Positions 1 through 5,923 of a stretch of DNA of 7,213 bases are shown here, piece by piece (within the stretch, counting starts at the first letter, position 1; every line of letters begins with the position of its first letter). Source of the DNA: an uncultured Ruminococcus sp. (GTDB taxonomy: Bacteria; Bacillota; Clostridia; Oscillospirales; Ruminococcaceae); assembly GCA_900551505.1 (NCBI GenBank), contig URWK01000065.1:1-7213 (forward strand), in the 5' to 3' direction. The notes below the pieces were generated by a model. It was not told the origin of the DNA. It did not search any database and saw only the letters and a list, made by a program, of their open reading frames with translations. Made by a program: the position numbers and the translations under genes.

Positions 1-1091
1 GTCATAGCTGTTCCGTTCATCTTCTCAAAGAATGTTGCGAATTGTTCAGCTTCGTTCCTGTTAAGCTCATTTTCTTCAATAGCCTGAATGGTTTCTTTGT
101 TTTCGCATGACGGAGCATTTTCAAACTTTATGCTCAGAAGATGGGGGTATATAGGTCTTAATCTGCCGTTTGCATCGAATACGGGTTCTTTGTCAGTAAG
201 AGTTACATATATATAATTTTCTCTGTTGATTTGGGAATAGAACACAGGTGAAGTAAGTCGTTCTATAGTGCCTGAAATACTTTGCATTTCATGAAGTGGT
301 TGAAGTGGAATATAAGAAAGACTTATATTGCCCTTTTCTTTAAGGTCAATTACCGTAACAGACTTTTTATGTCTTGCTTCCGAAAGTGAGTATTTAAGGG
401 GAGTACCGCAATATCTTATGTTTTCGGCAATATTCTGCGGTTTATGGATATGTCCGAGTGCAACATAATCAAATTTCTTCATACATTCGGCACTCACATT
501 GTCAACGCCACCTACATAAATTGTTTCCGAATCTGATGTTTCGGGCTTGTTGCCGTTATAAGTCACAAACTGATGTGCAACAAGAATATTGCGTTCAGAC
601 GGGTTAATGTTTTCATTGTCAAGAACTGTCTGTACAGCATCCTGAAAGGAACTTATATTTCTGTCAGGGAAAAACTGCTTTACATATGACGGTTTGATGA
701 ACGGCATAAGATAGAAATTAACCTTGCCGTATTCATCTGAAAGAGAATGTTTTATACACCTGTCGTGGAATTTACCGCTTATGTAAGTATGGCTTTCATT
801 GAGCATACGGTTTGCAAAGTTAATTCTTTCAGGTGAATCATGATTACCCGCAATTATAAAAACAGGTATTTGTATATGAAAAAGTGCATAGAGAAAACTG
901 TCAAAAACATCTACAGCTTCGGCTGACGGAATATTTCTGTCAAAAACATCTCCTGCGATAATTATTCCGTCAACTTTATGAGTCTGTGCCAGTTGTACAA
1001 TTTGCCTGAAAATATATTTCTGGTCTTCAATCAGGCTGTAACCGTTAAGCTGTTTCCCTATATGTAAATCAGATATATGGAAAAGTTTCAT
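1..1091 (-). CDS. sbcD: SbcD-family exonuclease subunit (metallophosphoesterase), 3' end cut by the window
   Basis: This is probably the nuclease subunit of the SbcCD (Mre11-Rad50-like) complex, which opens hairpins and trims DNA ends with two metal ions; the ATPase partner SbcC would be expected beyond the left edge. My reading gives 363 residues with no stop before the edge. The phosphoesterase motifs are in order: D8-x-H10, G47-D48-x-x-D51, G82-N83-H84-D85, H173 in an ILVAH strand, and G213-H214-x-H216. Everything up to about residue 240 fits the catalytic domain, followed by the capping region. SbcD proteins usually run somewhat under or near 400 residues, so little is missing. The ATG at 1091 shares its A with the TGA stop of the upstream ATP-binding gene (TGATG), and a good ribosome binding site lies inside that gene. 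A generic metallophosphoesterase of the same family is the alternative. Confidence 0.9.
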   Translation of the reverse strand, partial: MKLFHISDLHIGKQLNGYSLIEDQKYIFRQIVQLAQTHKVDGIIIAGDVFDRNIPSAEAVDVFDSFLYALFHIQIPVFIIAGNHDSPERINFANRMLNESHTYISGKFHDRCIKHSLSDEYGKVNFYLMPFIKPSYVKQFFPDRNISSFQDAVQTVLDNENINPSERNILVAHQFVTYNGNKPETSDSETIYVGGVDNVSAECMKKFDYVALGHIHKPQNIAENIRYCGTPLKYSLSEARHKKSVTVIDLKEKGNISLSYIPLQPLHEMQSISGTIERLTSPVFYSQINRENYIYVTLTDKEPVFDANGRLRPIYPHLLSIKFENAPSCENKETIQAIEENELNRNEAEQFATFFEKMNGTAM

Positions 1092-1522
1092 CAATCTTCC
1101 TCCCTGAGTCTGATTTTCATAGTAACGGTTGTTCCGAGTCCGAGTTGCGAATCAACTTTCATTTCATCGGAATACTTCTTCATGTTTGAGAATCCCATAC
1201 CTGCACCGAACCCTTTTGAACGTATCGTTTCATCATCTATAGTTGAAAATCCTGATTTCATAGCTTCATCAATGTCAGCGATACCGGGGCCATTGTCTGA
1301 AAGTTCCATAGTAATTTCATTTTCATCTACAGTTACATTGATAATTCCGCCATTTGCGTGGATAATCATATTTATTTCGCCTTCGTACACTGCAAGAGTA
1401 GCACGCCTTATAATTTCCTGATTTATACCCTTAGAACGCAATTCTTTCTTCAGCTGTTTGGAAACTTCTCCGGCATTGGCGAGATTATTCGGATTCACCA
1501 TATACTTAAAACTGGTTGCCAT
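1091..1522 (-). CDS. RsbT/SpoIIAB-like ATP-binding protein (GHKL fold, anti-sigma regulatory factor type)
   Basis: This 143-residue single-domain protein has the GHKL ATP-binding fold used by the serine kinases and anti-sigma factors RsbT, RsbW and SpoIIAB. Visible motifs are the N-box with E47 and N51 followed by H55-A-N-G-G, the G1 box D76-N-G-P-G80, a glycine-rich lid KGFGAGMGF at 103-111, and GTT at 130-132. All key ATP and magnesium ligands are present, so it should bind ATP. The GFGAGMG lid resembles the clostridial subgroup often found beside DRTGG-domain and iron-sulfur hydrogenase genes (recalled, not searched). Here none of those neighbours is present, and no sigma factor or STAS antagonist lies in the window. 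It has its own promoter and a strong AAGGAGG ribosome binding site seven bases before the ATG. It overlaps sbcD by one base, so the two are co-expressed. Its target is unknown. Confidence 0.85.
   Translation of the reverse strand: MATSFKYMVNPNNLANAGEVSKQLKKELRSKGINQEIIRRATLAVYEGEINMIIHANGGIINVTVDENEITMELSDNGPGIADIDEAMKSGFSTIDDETIRSKGFGAGMGFSNMKKYSDEMKVDSQLGLGTTVTMKIRLREED
1098..1104 (-). promoter_or_regulatory. Ribosome binding site of sbcD inside the upstream gene
   Basis: The minus strand reads GGGAGGA seven bases before the sbcD ATG. It lies within the last codons of the ATP-binding gene, so ribosomes finishing that gene cover it. Together with the one-base stop/start overlap this indicates translational coupling and fixes the sbcD start. 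Confidence 0.8.
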
Positions 1523-1529
1523 AATTTTT

Positions 1530-1536
1530 CCTCCTT
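1530..1536 (-). promoter_or_regulatory. Ribosome binding site of the ATP-binding protein gene
   Basis: The minus strand reads AAGGAGG seven bases before the ATG at 1522. This is the strongest ribosome binding site in the window and supports this start over internal methionines. Confidence 0.8.
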
Positions 1537-1588
1537 TATTTTCGGCTTTTCAGGCTCTGACCGTAATCACCTGATTATATATGTTAAA

Positions 1589-1617
1589 ATTATAGCATTT
1601 TATCACCGCTTTTGCAA
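1589..1617 (-). promoter_or_regulatory. Sigma-A promoter for the ATP-binding protein-sbcD unit
   Basis: On the minus strand a TTGCAA -35 box (1612-1617) is separated by 17 bases from a perfect TATAAT -10 box (1589-1594). The bases TGC just before the -10 make it an extended -10 promoter. Transcription should begin near 1582, leaving a leader of about 60 bases. An AATCA-CC-TGATT inverted repeat (1565-1576) lies just downstream of that start and could bind a regulator. The promoter sits in the only sizeable gap on the minus-strand side, which supports it. Confidence 0.7.
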
Positions 1618-1636
1618 CACTGTTTCAATAGGTGAT

Positions 1637-1822
1637 TTATGGAAACTCTATAGTGTCGCCTTCATTTAAATTATGCTCTGTAAGGTAGTTATCAGCAAGT
1701 TTTACCCATTTTTCATTGCCGTCAGAATCCTGTAAGAGAACTTTACACATAAGTTCTTCATCTTCGGGAACACCTTCGCAACCATAGTCTTCTTCAAAAA
1801 TTCCTGTAATTTTATATTTCAT
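1637..1822 (-). CDS. Small acidic protein of unknown function (61 aa)
   Basis: I do not recognise a named family, although small acidic proteins of this look occur in clostridia. It has 61 residues, about 16 acidic against 5 lysines, giving a strongly negative charge. There is no signal peptide or membrane segment, so it should be cytoplasmic. Cysteines occur at 15 and 26. Short alternating hydrophobic stretches (KYKITGIF, CKVLLQD, EKWVKL) and an ending NEGDTIEF suggest a small beta-barrel of SH3 or OB type; this is inference. The ribosome binding site AAGGAG (1829-1834) stands six bases before the ATG and argues that the frame is real. The gene lies directly after a strong terminator-like hairpin that follows the Nudix gene. 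It therefore depends either on read-through or on a promoter inside the Nudix gene. Confidence 0.7.
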   Translation of the reverse strand: MKYKITGIFEEDYGCEGVPEDEELMCKVLLQDSDGNEKWVKLADNYLTEHNLNEGDTIEFP

Positions 1823-1828
1823 AAATTT

Positions 1829-1834
1829 CTCCTT
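1829..1834 (-). promoter_or_regulatory. Ribosome binding site of the 61-aa gene, touching the terminator U-tract
   Basis: The minus strand reads AAGGAG six bases before the ATG at 1822. The base before it is the last T of the U-tract of the upstream hairpin. Start selection and the terminator are thus physically joined, which leaves no room for a separate promoter between them. Confidence 0.75.
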
Positions 1835-1869
1835 AAAATAAAATTAAGCAGACAATACGCCTGCTCAAT
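1835..1869 (-). terminator. Intrinsic terminator after the Nudix gene
   Basis: On the minus strand the two arms (1859-1869 and 1843-1853) form an 11-bp stem with two G-U pairs and a five-base loop, followed at once by TTTTATTTT (1835-1843, sharing the last stem base). It begins 13 bases after the Nudix stop codon. This is a standard rho-independent terminator and would end most gatCAB-Nudix transcripts. Because the next gene's ribosome binding site follows directly, it may act as a partial terminator setting the level of the 61-aa gene. Confidence 0.75.
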
Positions 1870-1882
1870 TTCAGTTATTTTA

Positions 1883-2395
1883 TCAGTTTAACGGCTTGAA
1901 GATTTCGGGAAAAAGCTTAAACAATCTCTCATAAAGAAAATCCAGAAATTTTCCCTCTCTTGCCATCGCCAGAAGTTCTTCCGTGTCTACAAGTCTGAAA
2001 TCAGTAGTTTCATTTTCCTGCAAGACTATATCTTTTTCACAAAAATCTTTTCTGAACAAATAGAAATCGTGCAGGCAACCGCTCGGTTCACGGATAATAG
2101 TACCTCTGAATACCAATTGTCCGGGCGTTGCGGTAAGTCCCGTTTCTTCATGAAGTTCACGAACCGCACCGTCAACGGATTTTTCGCCTGCAACTACTGA
2201 ACCGCCTGTAATTTCCCATTTGTTTCCGTGAGGCTTGCTTTCATGTCGCTTGGTAATCAGAATTTTCCCGTCATCGTTTATTGAAAGGATATTTACCACA
2301 ATGTGAAAAGTACCTGTTTCCATAGGCTTGCCACGTTCATGTTTTCTGCCGAGAGAATTTCTGTTTATATCGTATAAATCCCAGTATTCAATCAT
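1883..2395 (-). CDS. Nudix hydrolase, YfcD/isopentenyl-diphosphate-isomerase-like type
   Basis: This 170-residue enzyme should hydrolyse a nucleoside-diphosphate-linked or other diphosphate compound; the substrate cannot be told from sequence. The complete Nudix box is visible: G65, E71 and the core R79-E-L-H-E-E-T-G-L87, with the metal-binding glutamates E80, E83 and E84 in place. The N-terminal WDLYDINRNSLGRKHERG (about 5-22) is typical of the subgroup that resembles isopentenyl-diphosphate isomerase. Such proteins often carry that name wrongly. The subgroup signature supports the ATG at 2395 over Met25. It begins 21 bases after the gatB stop with only a weak AGGT-type ribosome binding site, so it is probably the fourth gene of the gatCAB transcript and translated less strongly. 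A terminator follows it. Confidence 0.88.
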   Translation of the reverse strand: MIEYWDLYDINRNSLGRKHERGKPMETGTFHIVVNILSINDDGKILITKRHESKPHGNKWEITGGSVVAGEKSVDGAVRELHEETGLTATPGQLVFRGTIIREPSGCLHDFYLFRKDFCEKDIVLQENETTDFRLVDTEELLAMAREGKFLDFLYERLFKLFPEIFKPLN

Positions 2396-2416
2396 ATTTC
2401 GCTTACCTGTGAGTAA

Positions 2417-3856
2417 TCAGACGTTGTTAAGGAAGTCCGTTACAGCCTGCTTTACAAGTCCCGGATTAGCCTTGCCTTTGGAAGCCTTCATGCACTGACC
2501 GACAAGATAACCAAGGGCATTTGTTTTGCCGTTCTTGTAGTCATTGATAGACTTTTCATTGTTCGCCATAACTTCGGCAACAATCTTGTTTATAAAGTCG
2601 CTGTCGGAATTCTGTGAAAGACCTTTTTCATCAATAATCTGTTTTGGTGATTTGTCTTCCTTAATAACCGCTTCAAAGACTGACTTGCCGACACTGTTTG
2701 AGATAGTTCCCTTTTCTACAGCTTCGAGGAGTTCCGCAAATCTATCTGAAGTCATAGGTGTTTCGAGAATGCTCTTGCCTGTGTCGTTGGTGTATTTAGC
2801 TACATCGGCAAGTACCCAGTTGGCAGTAATCTTAGGCGAACATTTTCCGGTGGCAACGGTCTTGTCAAAGAGTTCTGATTTGTCAACGGCTTCCGCAATA
2901 GTAGTTGCATCAATCTGTGAAAGTCCGAATTCCTTTACATAGCGGTGAATTTTTGCGTTAGGAAGTTCCGGAATAGTCTTTTTAAGTTCTTCAATTCTTT
3001 CTTCCGGCACAACAATTGTAAGAAGGTCAGGTTCGGGGAAATATCTGTAGTCCTGAGCATCTTCCTTTGAACGCATAGGTACACTGATACCATTTGCATC
3101 GTCCCAACGGCGGGTTTCCTGTGCAACTGTTCCGCCTGCTTCGAGAACTTCAATCTGACGTTTTGCCTCGTATTCGATACCTCTTACAGCAGCACTGAAA
3201 CTGTTGACATTCTTCATTTCTGAACGAGTACCGAATTTATCCGAACCCTTTTCCATAACAGAAACGTTTACGTCACATCTGATTGAACCTTCCTGCATCT
3301 TGCAGTCGGAAATGTTGATGTACTGGAGAATTGATTTAATTGTTTCAAGGTATGCTTTTGCTTCGGCTGAACTTCTCATATCAGGTTCTGAAACAATTTC
3401 TATAAGCGGTACGCCACATCTGTTAAGGTCAACAAGAGAACCTGCGAAAGCTTCATCGTGAAGGAGCTTACCTGCGTCTTCTTCTATGTGGATACGGGTA
3501 ACGCCTATTCTCTTTTCTTCGCCGTCAACCATTATGTCAAGATAGCCGTGTTCGCAAAGCGGTACTTCTGCCTGTGAAATCTGGTAAGCTTTCGGAAGGT
3601 CAGGATAAAAATAATTTTTTCTGTCCTGCTTGCATACGCCGTTTATGGTACAGTTAAGAGCGTGTCCCATCTTTATTGCGTAGTCAACTACCTTTTCGTT
3701 GAGTGTAGGAAGTGTTCCCGGCATACCCATGCAAATCGGGCATACCTGAGTATTTACTTCAAGCCCGAACGCATTCTTACAATTACAATATATTTTGGAC
3801 TCTGTATTAAGCTCTGCATGAACTTCAAGCCCTATAACAATTTCATAATCTTTCAT
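2417..3856 (-). CDS. gatB: Aspartyl/glutamyl-tRNA amidotransferase subunit B
   Basis: GatB binds the misacylated Glu-tRNA(Gln) or Asp-tRNA(Asn), activates the side-chain carboxylate with ATP and receives ammonia channelled from GatA. The 479 residues match the family's usual length. The start EIVIGLEVHAEL is typical. Four cysteines (24, 26, 39, 42; CNC and CPIC) form the zinc site found in many bacterial GatB proteins. Other landmarks are KNYFYPDLPKAYQISQ (80-95), HIEEDAGK (123-130), the DVNVS strand near 195, R211-S-E-M-K-N and RYFPEPDL (271-278). A helical region follows, and the C-terminal YqeY-like tRNA-binding domain (about 405-479) carries GYLVGQCMKASKGKANP (449-465). The gene is complete, with GGAGGT (3867-3872) ten bases before the ATG and 32 bases after gatA. 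Confidence 0.98.
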   Translation of the reverse strand: MKDYEIVIGLEVHAELNTESKIYCNCKNAFGLEVNTQVCPICMGMPGTLPTLNEKVVDYAIKMGHALNCTINGVCKQDRKNYFYPDLPKAYQISQAEVPLCEHGYLDIMVDGEEKRIGVTRIHIEEDAGKLLHDEAFAGSLVDLNRCGVPLIEIVSEPDMRSSAEAKAYLETIKSILQYINISDCKMQEGSIRCDVNVSVMEKGSDKFGTRSEMKNVNSFSAAVRGIEYEAKRQIEVLEAGGTVAQETRRWDDANGISVPMRSKEDAQDYRYFPEPDLLTIVVPEERIEELKKTIPELPNAKIHRYVKEFGLSQIDATTIAEAVDKSELFDKTVATGKCSPKITANWVLADVAKYTNDTGKSILETPMTSDRFAELLEAVEKGTISNSVGKSVFEAVIKEDKSPKQIIDEKGLSQNSDSDFINKIVAEVMANNEKSINDYKNGKTNALGYLVGQCMKASKGKANPGLVKQAVTDFLNNV

Positions 3857-3888
3857 TTATATAAAGACCTCCGTATTCTTTCTTAAAA

Positions 3889-5355
3889 TCAGAGAATTTC
3901 TGAAAGTGAGTTAAATCCGCCTGAAAGCTGTTCAAAGCTGTATGCAGAGTTGAGGAGAACCTGCTCACAGAACTTTCCTGCGATAAACTGCATACCTATA
4001 GGAAGATTCTTTTCATCTTTGCCACACGGAACAGATATAGCCGGAAGTCCTGCAATGTTTACAGGAACTGTACAAACGTCACTGTAATACATCTTGAGCG
4101 GGTCGCCGATATTTTCGCCTATCTTGAAAGCGGTTGACGGAATGGTCGGAGTAGCGATTATGTCGCAGTTTTTAAATGCTTCGTCAAATTCTGCTGAAAT
4201 CTTTTTCTGAACAATCTTAGCTTTCTTGTAGTAAGCGTCATAGAAACCTGAACTGAGAACGAAAGTACCGAGCATAATTCTTCTCTTTACTTCATCGCCG
4301 AAACCTTCACTTCTGGTCTTTTCGTACATATCAATCAGGTTGTCATAATGTTCTGTTCTGTAGCCGTATTTAACACCGTCAAATCTTGCGAGGTTTGAAG
4401 ATGCTTCCGCCGATGCGATGATATAGTAAGTGTTGATGGCGTACTGTGTACTCGGCAGGGAAATTGAACTTACAGTTGCACCGTTGCTTTCGAGAAGTTT
4501 AATTCCGTCATATACAGACTGCCTGATGTTTTCGTCAATGCCTTCACCGAAATATTCTTCAGGCACACCGATTTTAAGACCTTTTACATTCATTTCGAGG
4601 TTTTCGGCAAGTGACGGATATTCAATATTCTTTGAGGTTGCATCCATCTTGTCGTAACCGCATATAACATCCTGTAACATTGCAACGTCCTTTACAGACT
4701 TGCCGAGTGGTCCAATCTGGTCAAGTGATGATGCGAATGCAACAAGTCCGTAACGGGAAACAGACCCATAAGGCGGTTTAAGTCCTACTGCACCACAAAG
4801 AGCGGCAGGTTGTCTTATCGAACCGCCTGTATCAGAGCCAACTGTAACAATTGCTTCACCGGAGGCAATGGCAGCAGCCGAACCGCCCGAAGAACCACCC
4901 GGAACTCTTGTGAGGTCGTGCGGATTATGTGTAAGGTGCATATATGAAGTTTCTGTTGAAGAACCCATTGCGAATTCGTCCATGTTCATCTTGCCCATAA
5001 TGACCATATCGGCATTTTTAATTTTTTCTGATACTGTTGCATCAAACGGCGGTACATAATTTTCAAGCATTCTTGATGAGCAGGTTGTACGAAGTCCTTT
5101 TGTGGAAATGTTATCCTTAACACCTATCGGGATACCTGCAAGTGAAGAAAGTTCTTTACCGTCTGCAATGGCATTGTCTACTTCCTGAGCCTTTGCCTTG
5201 CCTGCTTCGTAATCGGAAACTGTTGTGAAAGCTCCTACTCTGCTTTCAACATCATTTATTCTCTTGTAAACGTCATCGAAAATTTCAACTGCACTGCATT
5301 CTTTTGAACGGAGCATTTTGGAAAGTTCGGACGCTGTTTTTTCGTATAACTTCAA
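3889..5355 (-). CDS. gatA: Aspartyl/glutamyl-tRNA amidotransferase subunit A (glutaminase), TTG start
   Basis: GatA hydrolyses glutamine and supplies ammonia to GatB. I place the start at the TTG at 5353-5355, giving 488 residues beginning MKLYEKTASEL. The frame also has a TTG three codons earlier (5364), but that one touches the ribosome binding site AGGAG with no spacing. The later TTG has nine bases and matches the usual GatA N-terminus. There is no early ATG. The amidase Ser-cisSer-Lys triad is K80 (GVKDN), S155 (PGGSSGG) and S179 (DTGGSIRQPA), one position off the S. aureus numbering 79/154/178 as I recall it. Odd point: the conserved GLKPTYG segment reads GLKPPYGS (191-198). The later RRIMLGTFVLSSGFYDAYY region and the C-terminal GLPAISVPCG are normal. 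Spacing is 21 bases from gatC and 32 to gatB. Confidence 0.97.
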   Translation of the reverse strand: MKLYEKTASELSKMLRSKECSAVEIFDDVYKRINDVESRVGAFTTVSDYEAGKAKAQEVDNAIADGKELSSLAGIPIGVKDNISTKGLRTTCSSRMLENYVPPFDATVSEKIKNADMVIMGKMNMDEFAMGSSTETSYMHLTHNPHDLTRVPGGSSGGSAAAIASGEAIVTVGSDTGGSIRQPAALCGAVGLKPPYGSVSRYGLVAFASSLDQIGPLGKSVKDVAMLQDVICGYDKMDATSKNIEYPSLAENLEMNVKGLKIGVPEEYFGEGIDENIRQSVYDGIKLLESNGATVSSISLPSTQYAINTYYIIASAEASSNLARFDGVKYGYRTEHYDNLIDMYEKTRSEGFGDEVKRRIMLGTFVLSSGFYDAYYKKAKIVQKKISAEFDEAFKNCDIIATPTIPSTAFKIGENIGDPLKMYYSDVCTVPVNIAGLPAISVPCGKDEKNLPIGMQFIAGKFCEQVLLNSAYSFEQLSGGFNSLSEIL

Positions 5356-5364
5356 ATTTTTCAA

Positions 5365-5369
5365 CTCCT
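5365..5369 (-). promoter_or_regulatory. Ribosome binding site that decides the gatA start
   Basis: The minus strand reads TTTTTTTAGGAG directly before the first in-frame TTG (5362-5364). With the AGGAG ending at 5365, that TTG has zero spacing and cannot be used efficiently. The TTG at 5353-5355 has nine bases, which is within the normal range. Confidence 0.75.
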
Positions 5370-5376
5370 AAAAAAA

Positions 5377-5646
5377 TTATTCTACTGTTTTCGGAACAAC
5401 AAGACAGCCGGCCTGAACCTGCGGGGCATTTGCAAGCAGTTCTTCACGTCTGAATTTGTTTGTAACAGCCTTGTCTTCTCTCAGAACCATAGCGTTATCC
5501 GGGTCAAGAGTAAGTTCGCCTTCTGTTTCGGGGAGCTTGTCAACCATAGCTACGATGGCTTCCATGTCCTTTTCAAATTTTTCAAGCTTGTCATCTTCAA
5601 TTCTGAGTCTTGCAAGCTTTGCGATGTGTTTAATATCAATACTCAT
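5377..5646 (-). CDS. gatC: Aspartyl/glutamyl-tRNA amidotransferase subunit C
   Basis: GatC is the small belt-like subunit that wraps the GatA-GatB interface and stabilises the complex. The 89 residues are slightly short of the common 93-100. The N-terminal IKHIAKLARLRI (5-16) fits the usual helix with its AKLARL core, followed by a second helix (about 19-37, FEKDMEAIVAMVDKL). The C-terminal half has the expected VLREDK (53-58), REELLANAP (66-74) and VVPKTVE (83-89) pieces. It is the first gene of the gatCAB operon. The ribosome binding site is poor: GGTGA (5651-5655) four bases before the ATG, with a purine-rich AAGAAAG further upstream. It therefore has a weaker site than gatB, which has a strong one. 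Confidence 0.95.
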   Translation of the reverse strand: MSIDIKHIAKLARLRIEDDKLEKFEKDMEAIVAMVDKLPETEGELTLDPDNAMVLREDKAVTNKFRREELLANAPQVQAGCLVVPKTVE

Positions 5647-5698
5647 TTTTTCACCGTTCTTTCTTAAAATATTTTGTTTGTGTGCGTGTTTCCGTTTA

Positions 5699-5727
5699 AT
5701 TATACCATAGATTTTCTCTTAATACAA
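5699..5727 (-). promoter_or_regulatory. Extended -10 sigma-A promoter for gatCAB
   Basis: On the minus strand TTGTAT (5722-5727) lies 17 bases before a perfect TATAAT (5699-5704), with TGG immediately before the -10. The -35 matches consensus at only three positions, but the extended -10 compensates. Transcription should start near 5692, leaving a leader of about 46 bases, too short for a T-box riboswitch. Confidence 0.7.
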
Positions 5728-5826
5728 GGTTGTTATTTTTATTTTTCAGCTAATTCTAAAATAAGAGCCGAAAAACATTTTATTAAATTGAAATTTTATG
5801 TTTCAGATTAACTTTCCATAGTTTTC

Positions 5827-5856
5827 TTGTCAAGCTCTCATATTTAAAAATATAAT
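5827..5856 (+). promoter_or_regulatory. Possible second, upstream promoter for the MATE gene
   Basis: TTGTCA (5827-5832, five of six consensus bases) is followed after 18 bases by TATAAT (5851-5856). It would start transcription near 5863, just upstream of the main promoter's -35 box. The region is very AT-rich, so chance -10-like strings are common, and I rate it well below the promoter at 5867-5895. Confidence 0.35.
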
Positions 5857-5866
5857 AATTCATATA

Positions 5867-5895
5867 TTGACAATACGATATTGTAATAGTATAAT
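5867..5895 (+). promoter_or_regulatory. Perfect-consensus sigma-A promoter for the MATE gene
   Basis: TTGACA (5867-5872), a 17-base spacer and TATAAT (5890-5895) match the housekeeping consensus at all twelve positions. Transcription should start near 5902, about 22 bases before the ATG. Unregulated, such a promoter would be strong, which fits with the inverted repeat in its spacer being a repressor site. Confidence 0.85.
5870..5884 (+). promoter_or_regulatory. Candidate operator: 15-bp inverted repeat in the MATE promoter
   Basis: ACAATA and TATTGT are perfect inverted arms separated by CGA. The site takes in the last three bases of the -35 box and most of the spacer, where a bound dimeric repressor would block RNA polymerase. 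The symmetry is seen directly. The regulatory role is inferred, and no regulator gene is present in the window. Confidence 0.45.
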
Positions 5896-5923
5896 CTTGT
5901 AGAATTAAAATAGGGGGGTTTTT

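Noticed and set aside
1077..1421. 114-residue plus-strand open frame antisense to the ATP-binding gene
   Set aside because: It mirrors a gene with clear GHKL motifs; its hydrophobic and serine-rich composition is what the complementary strand gives.
1602..1636. ATCACC...GGTGAT hairpin as a terminator after the 61-aa gene
   Set aside because: The stem is only six base pairs with a 23-base loop and no T-run follows; it overlaps the -35 region of the next promoter instead.
2935..3153. 72-residue minus-strand open frame within gatB
   Set aside because: It is a shifted frame inside an intact, fully conserved gatB, with no homology that I can see.
5647..5698. Possible T-box riboswitch upstream of gatCAB
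   Set aside because: The leader from the predicted start to gatC is only about 46 bases, and I see no T-box antiterminator sequence or terminator hairpin in it.
5763..5840. ATAAGAGC ... GCTCTCAT imperfect inverted repeat in the divergent region
   Set aside because: The arms are about 60 bases apart with one mismatch and no link to a promoter or T-run; chance is likely in this AT-rich stretch.
5840..5853. ATATTT-AA-AAATAT inverted repeat
   Set aside because: It is pure A/T, where symmetry of this length is expected by chance.
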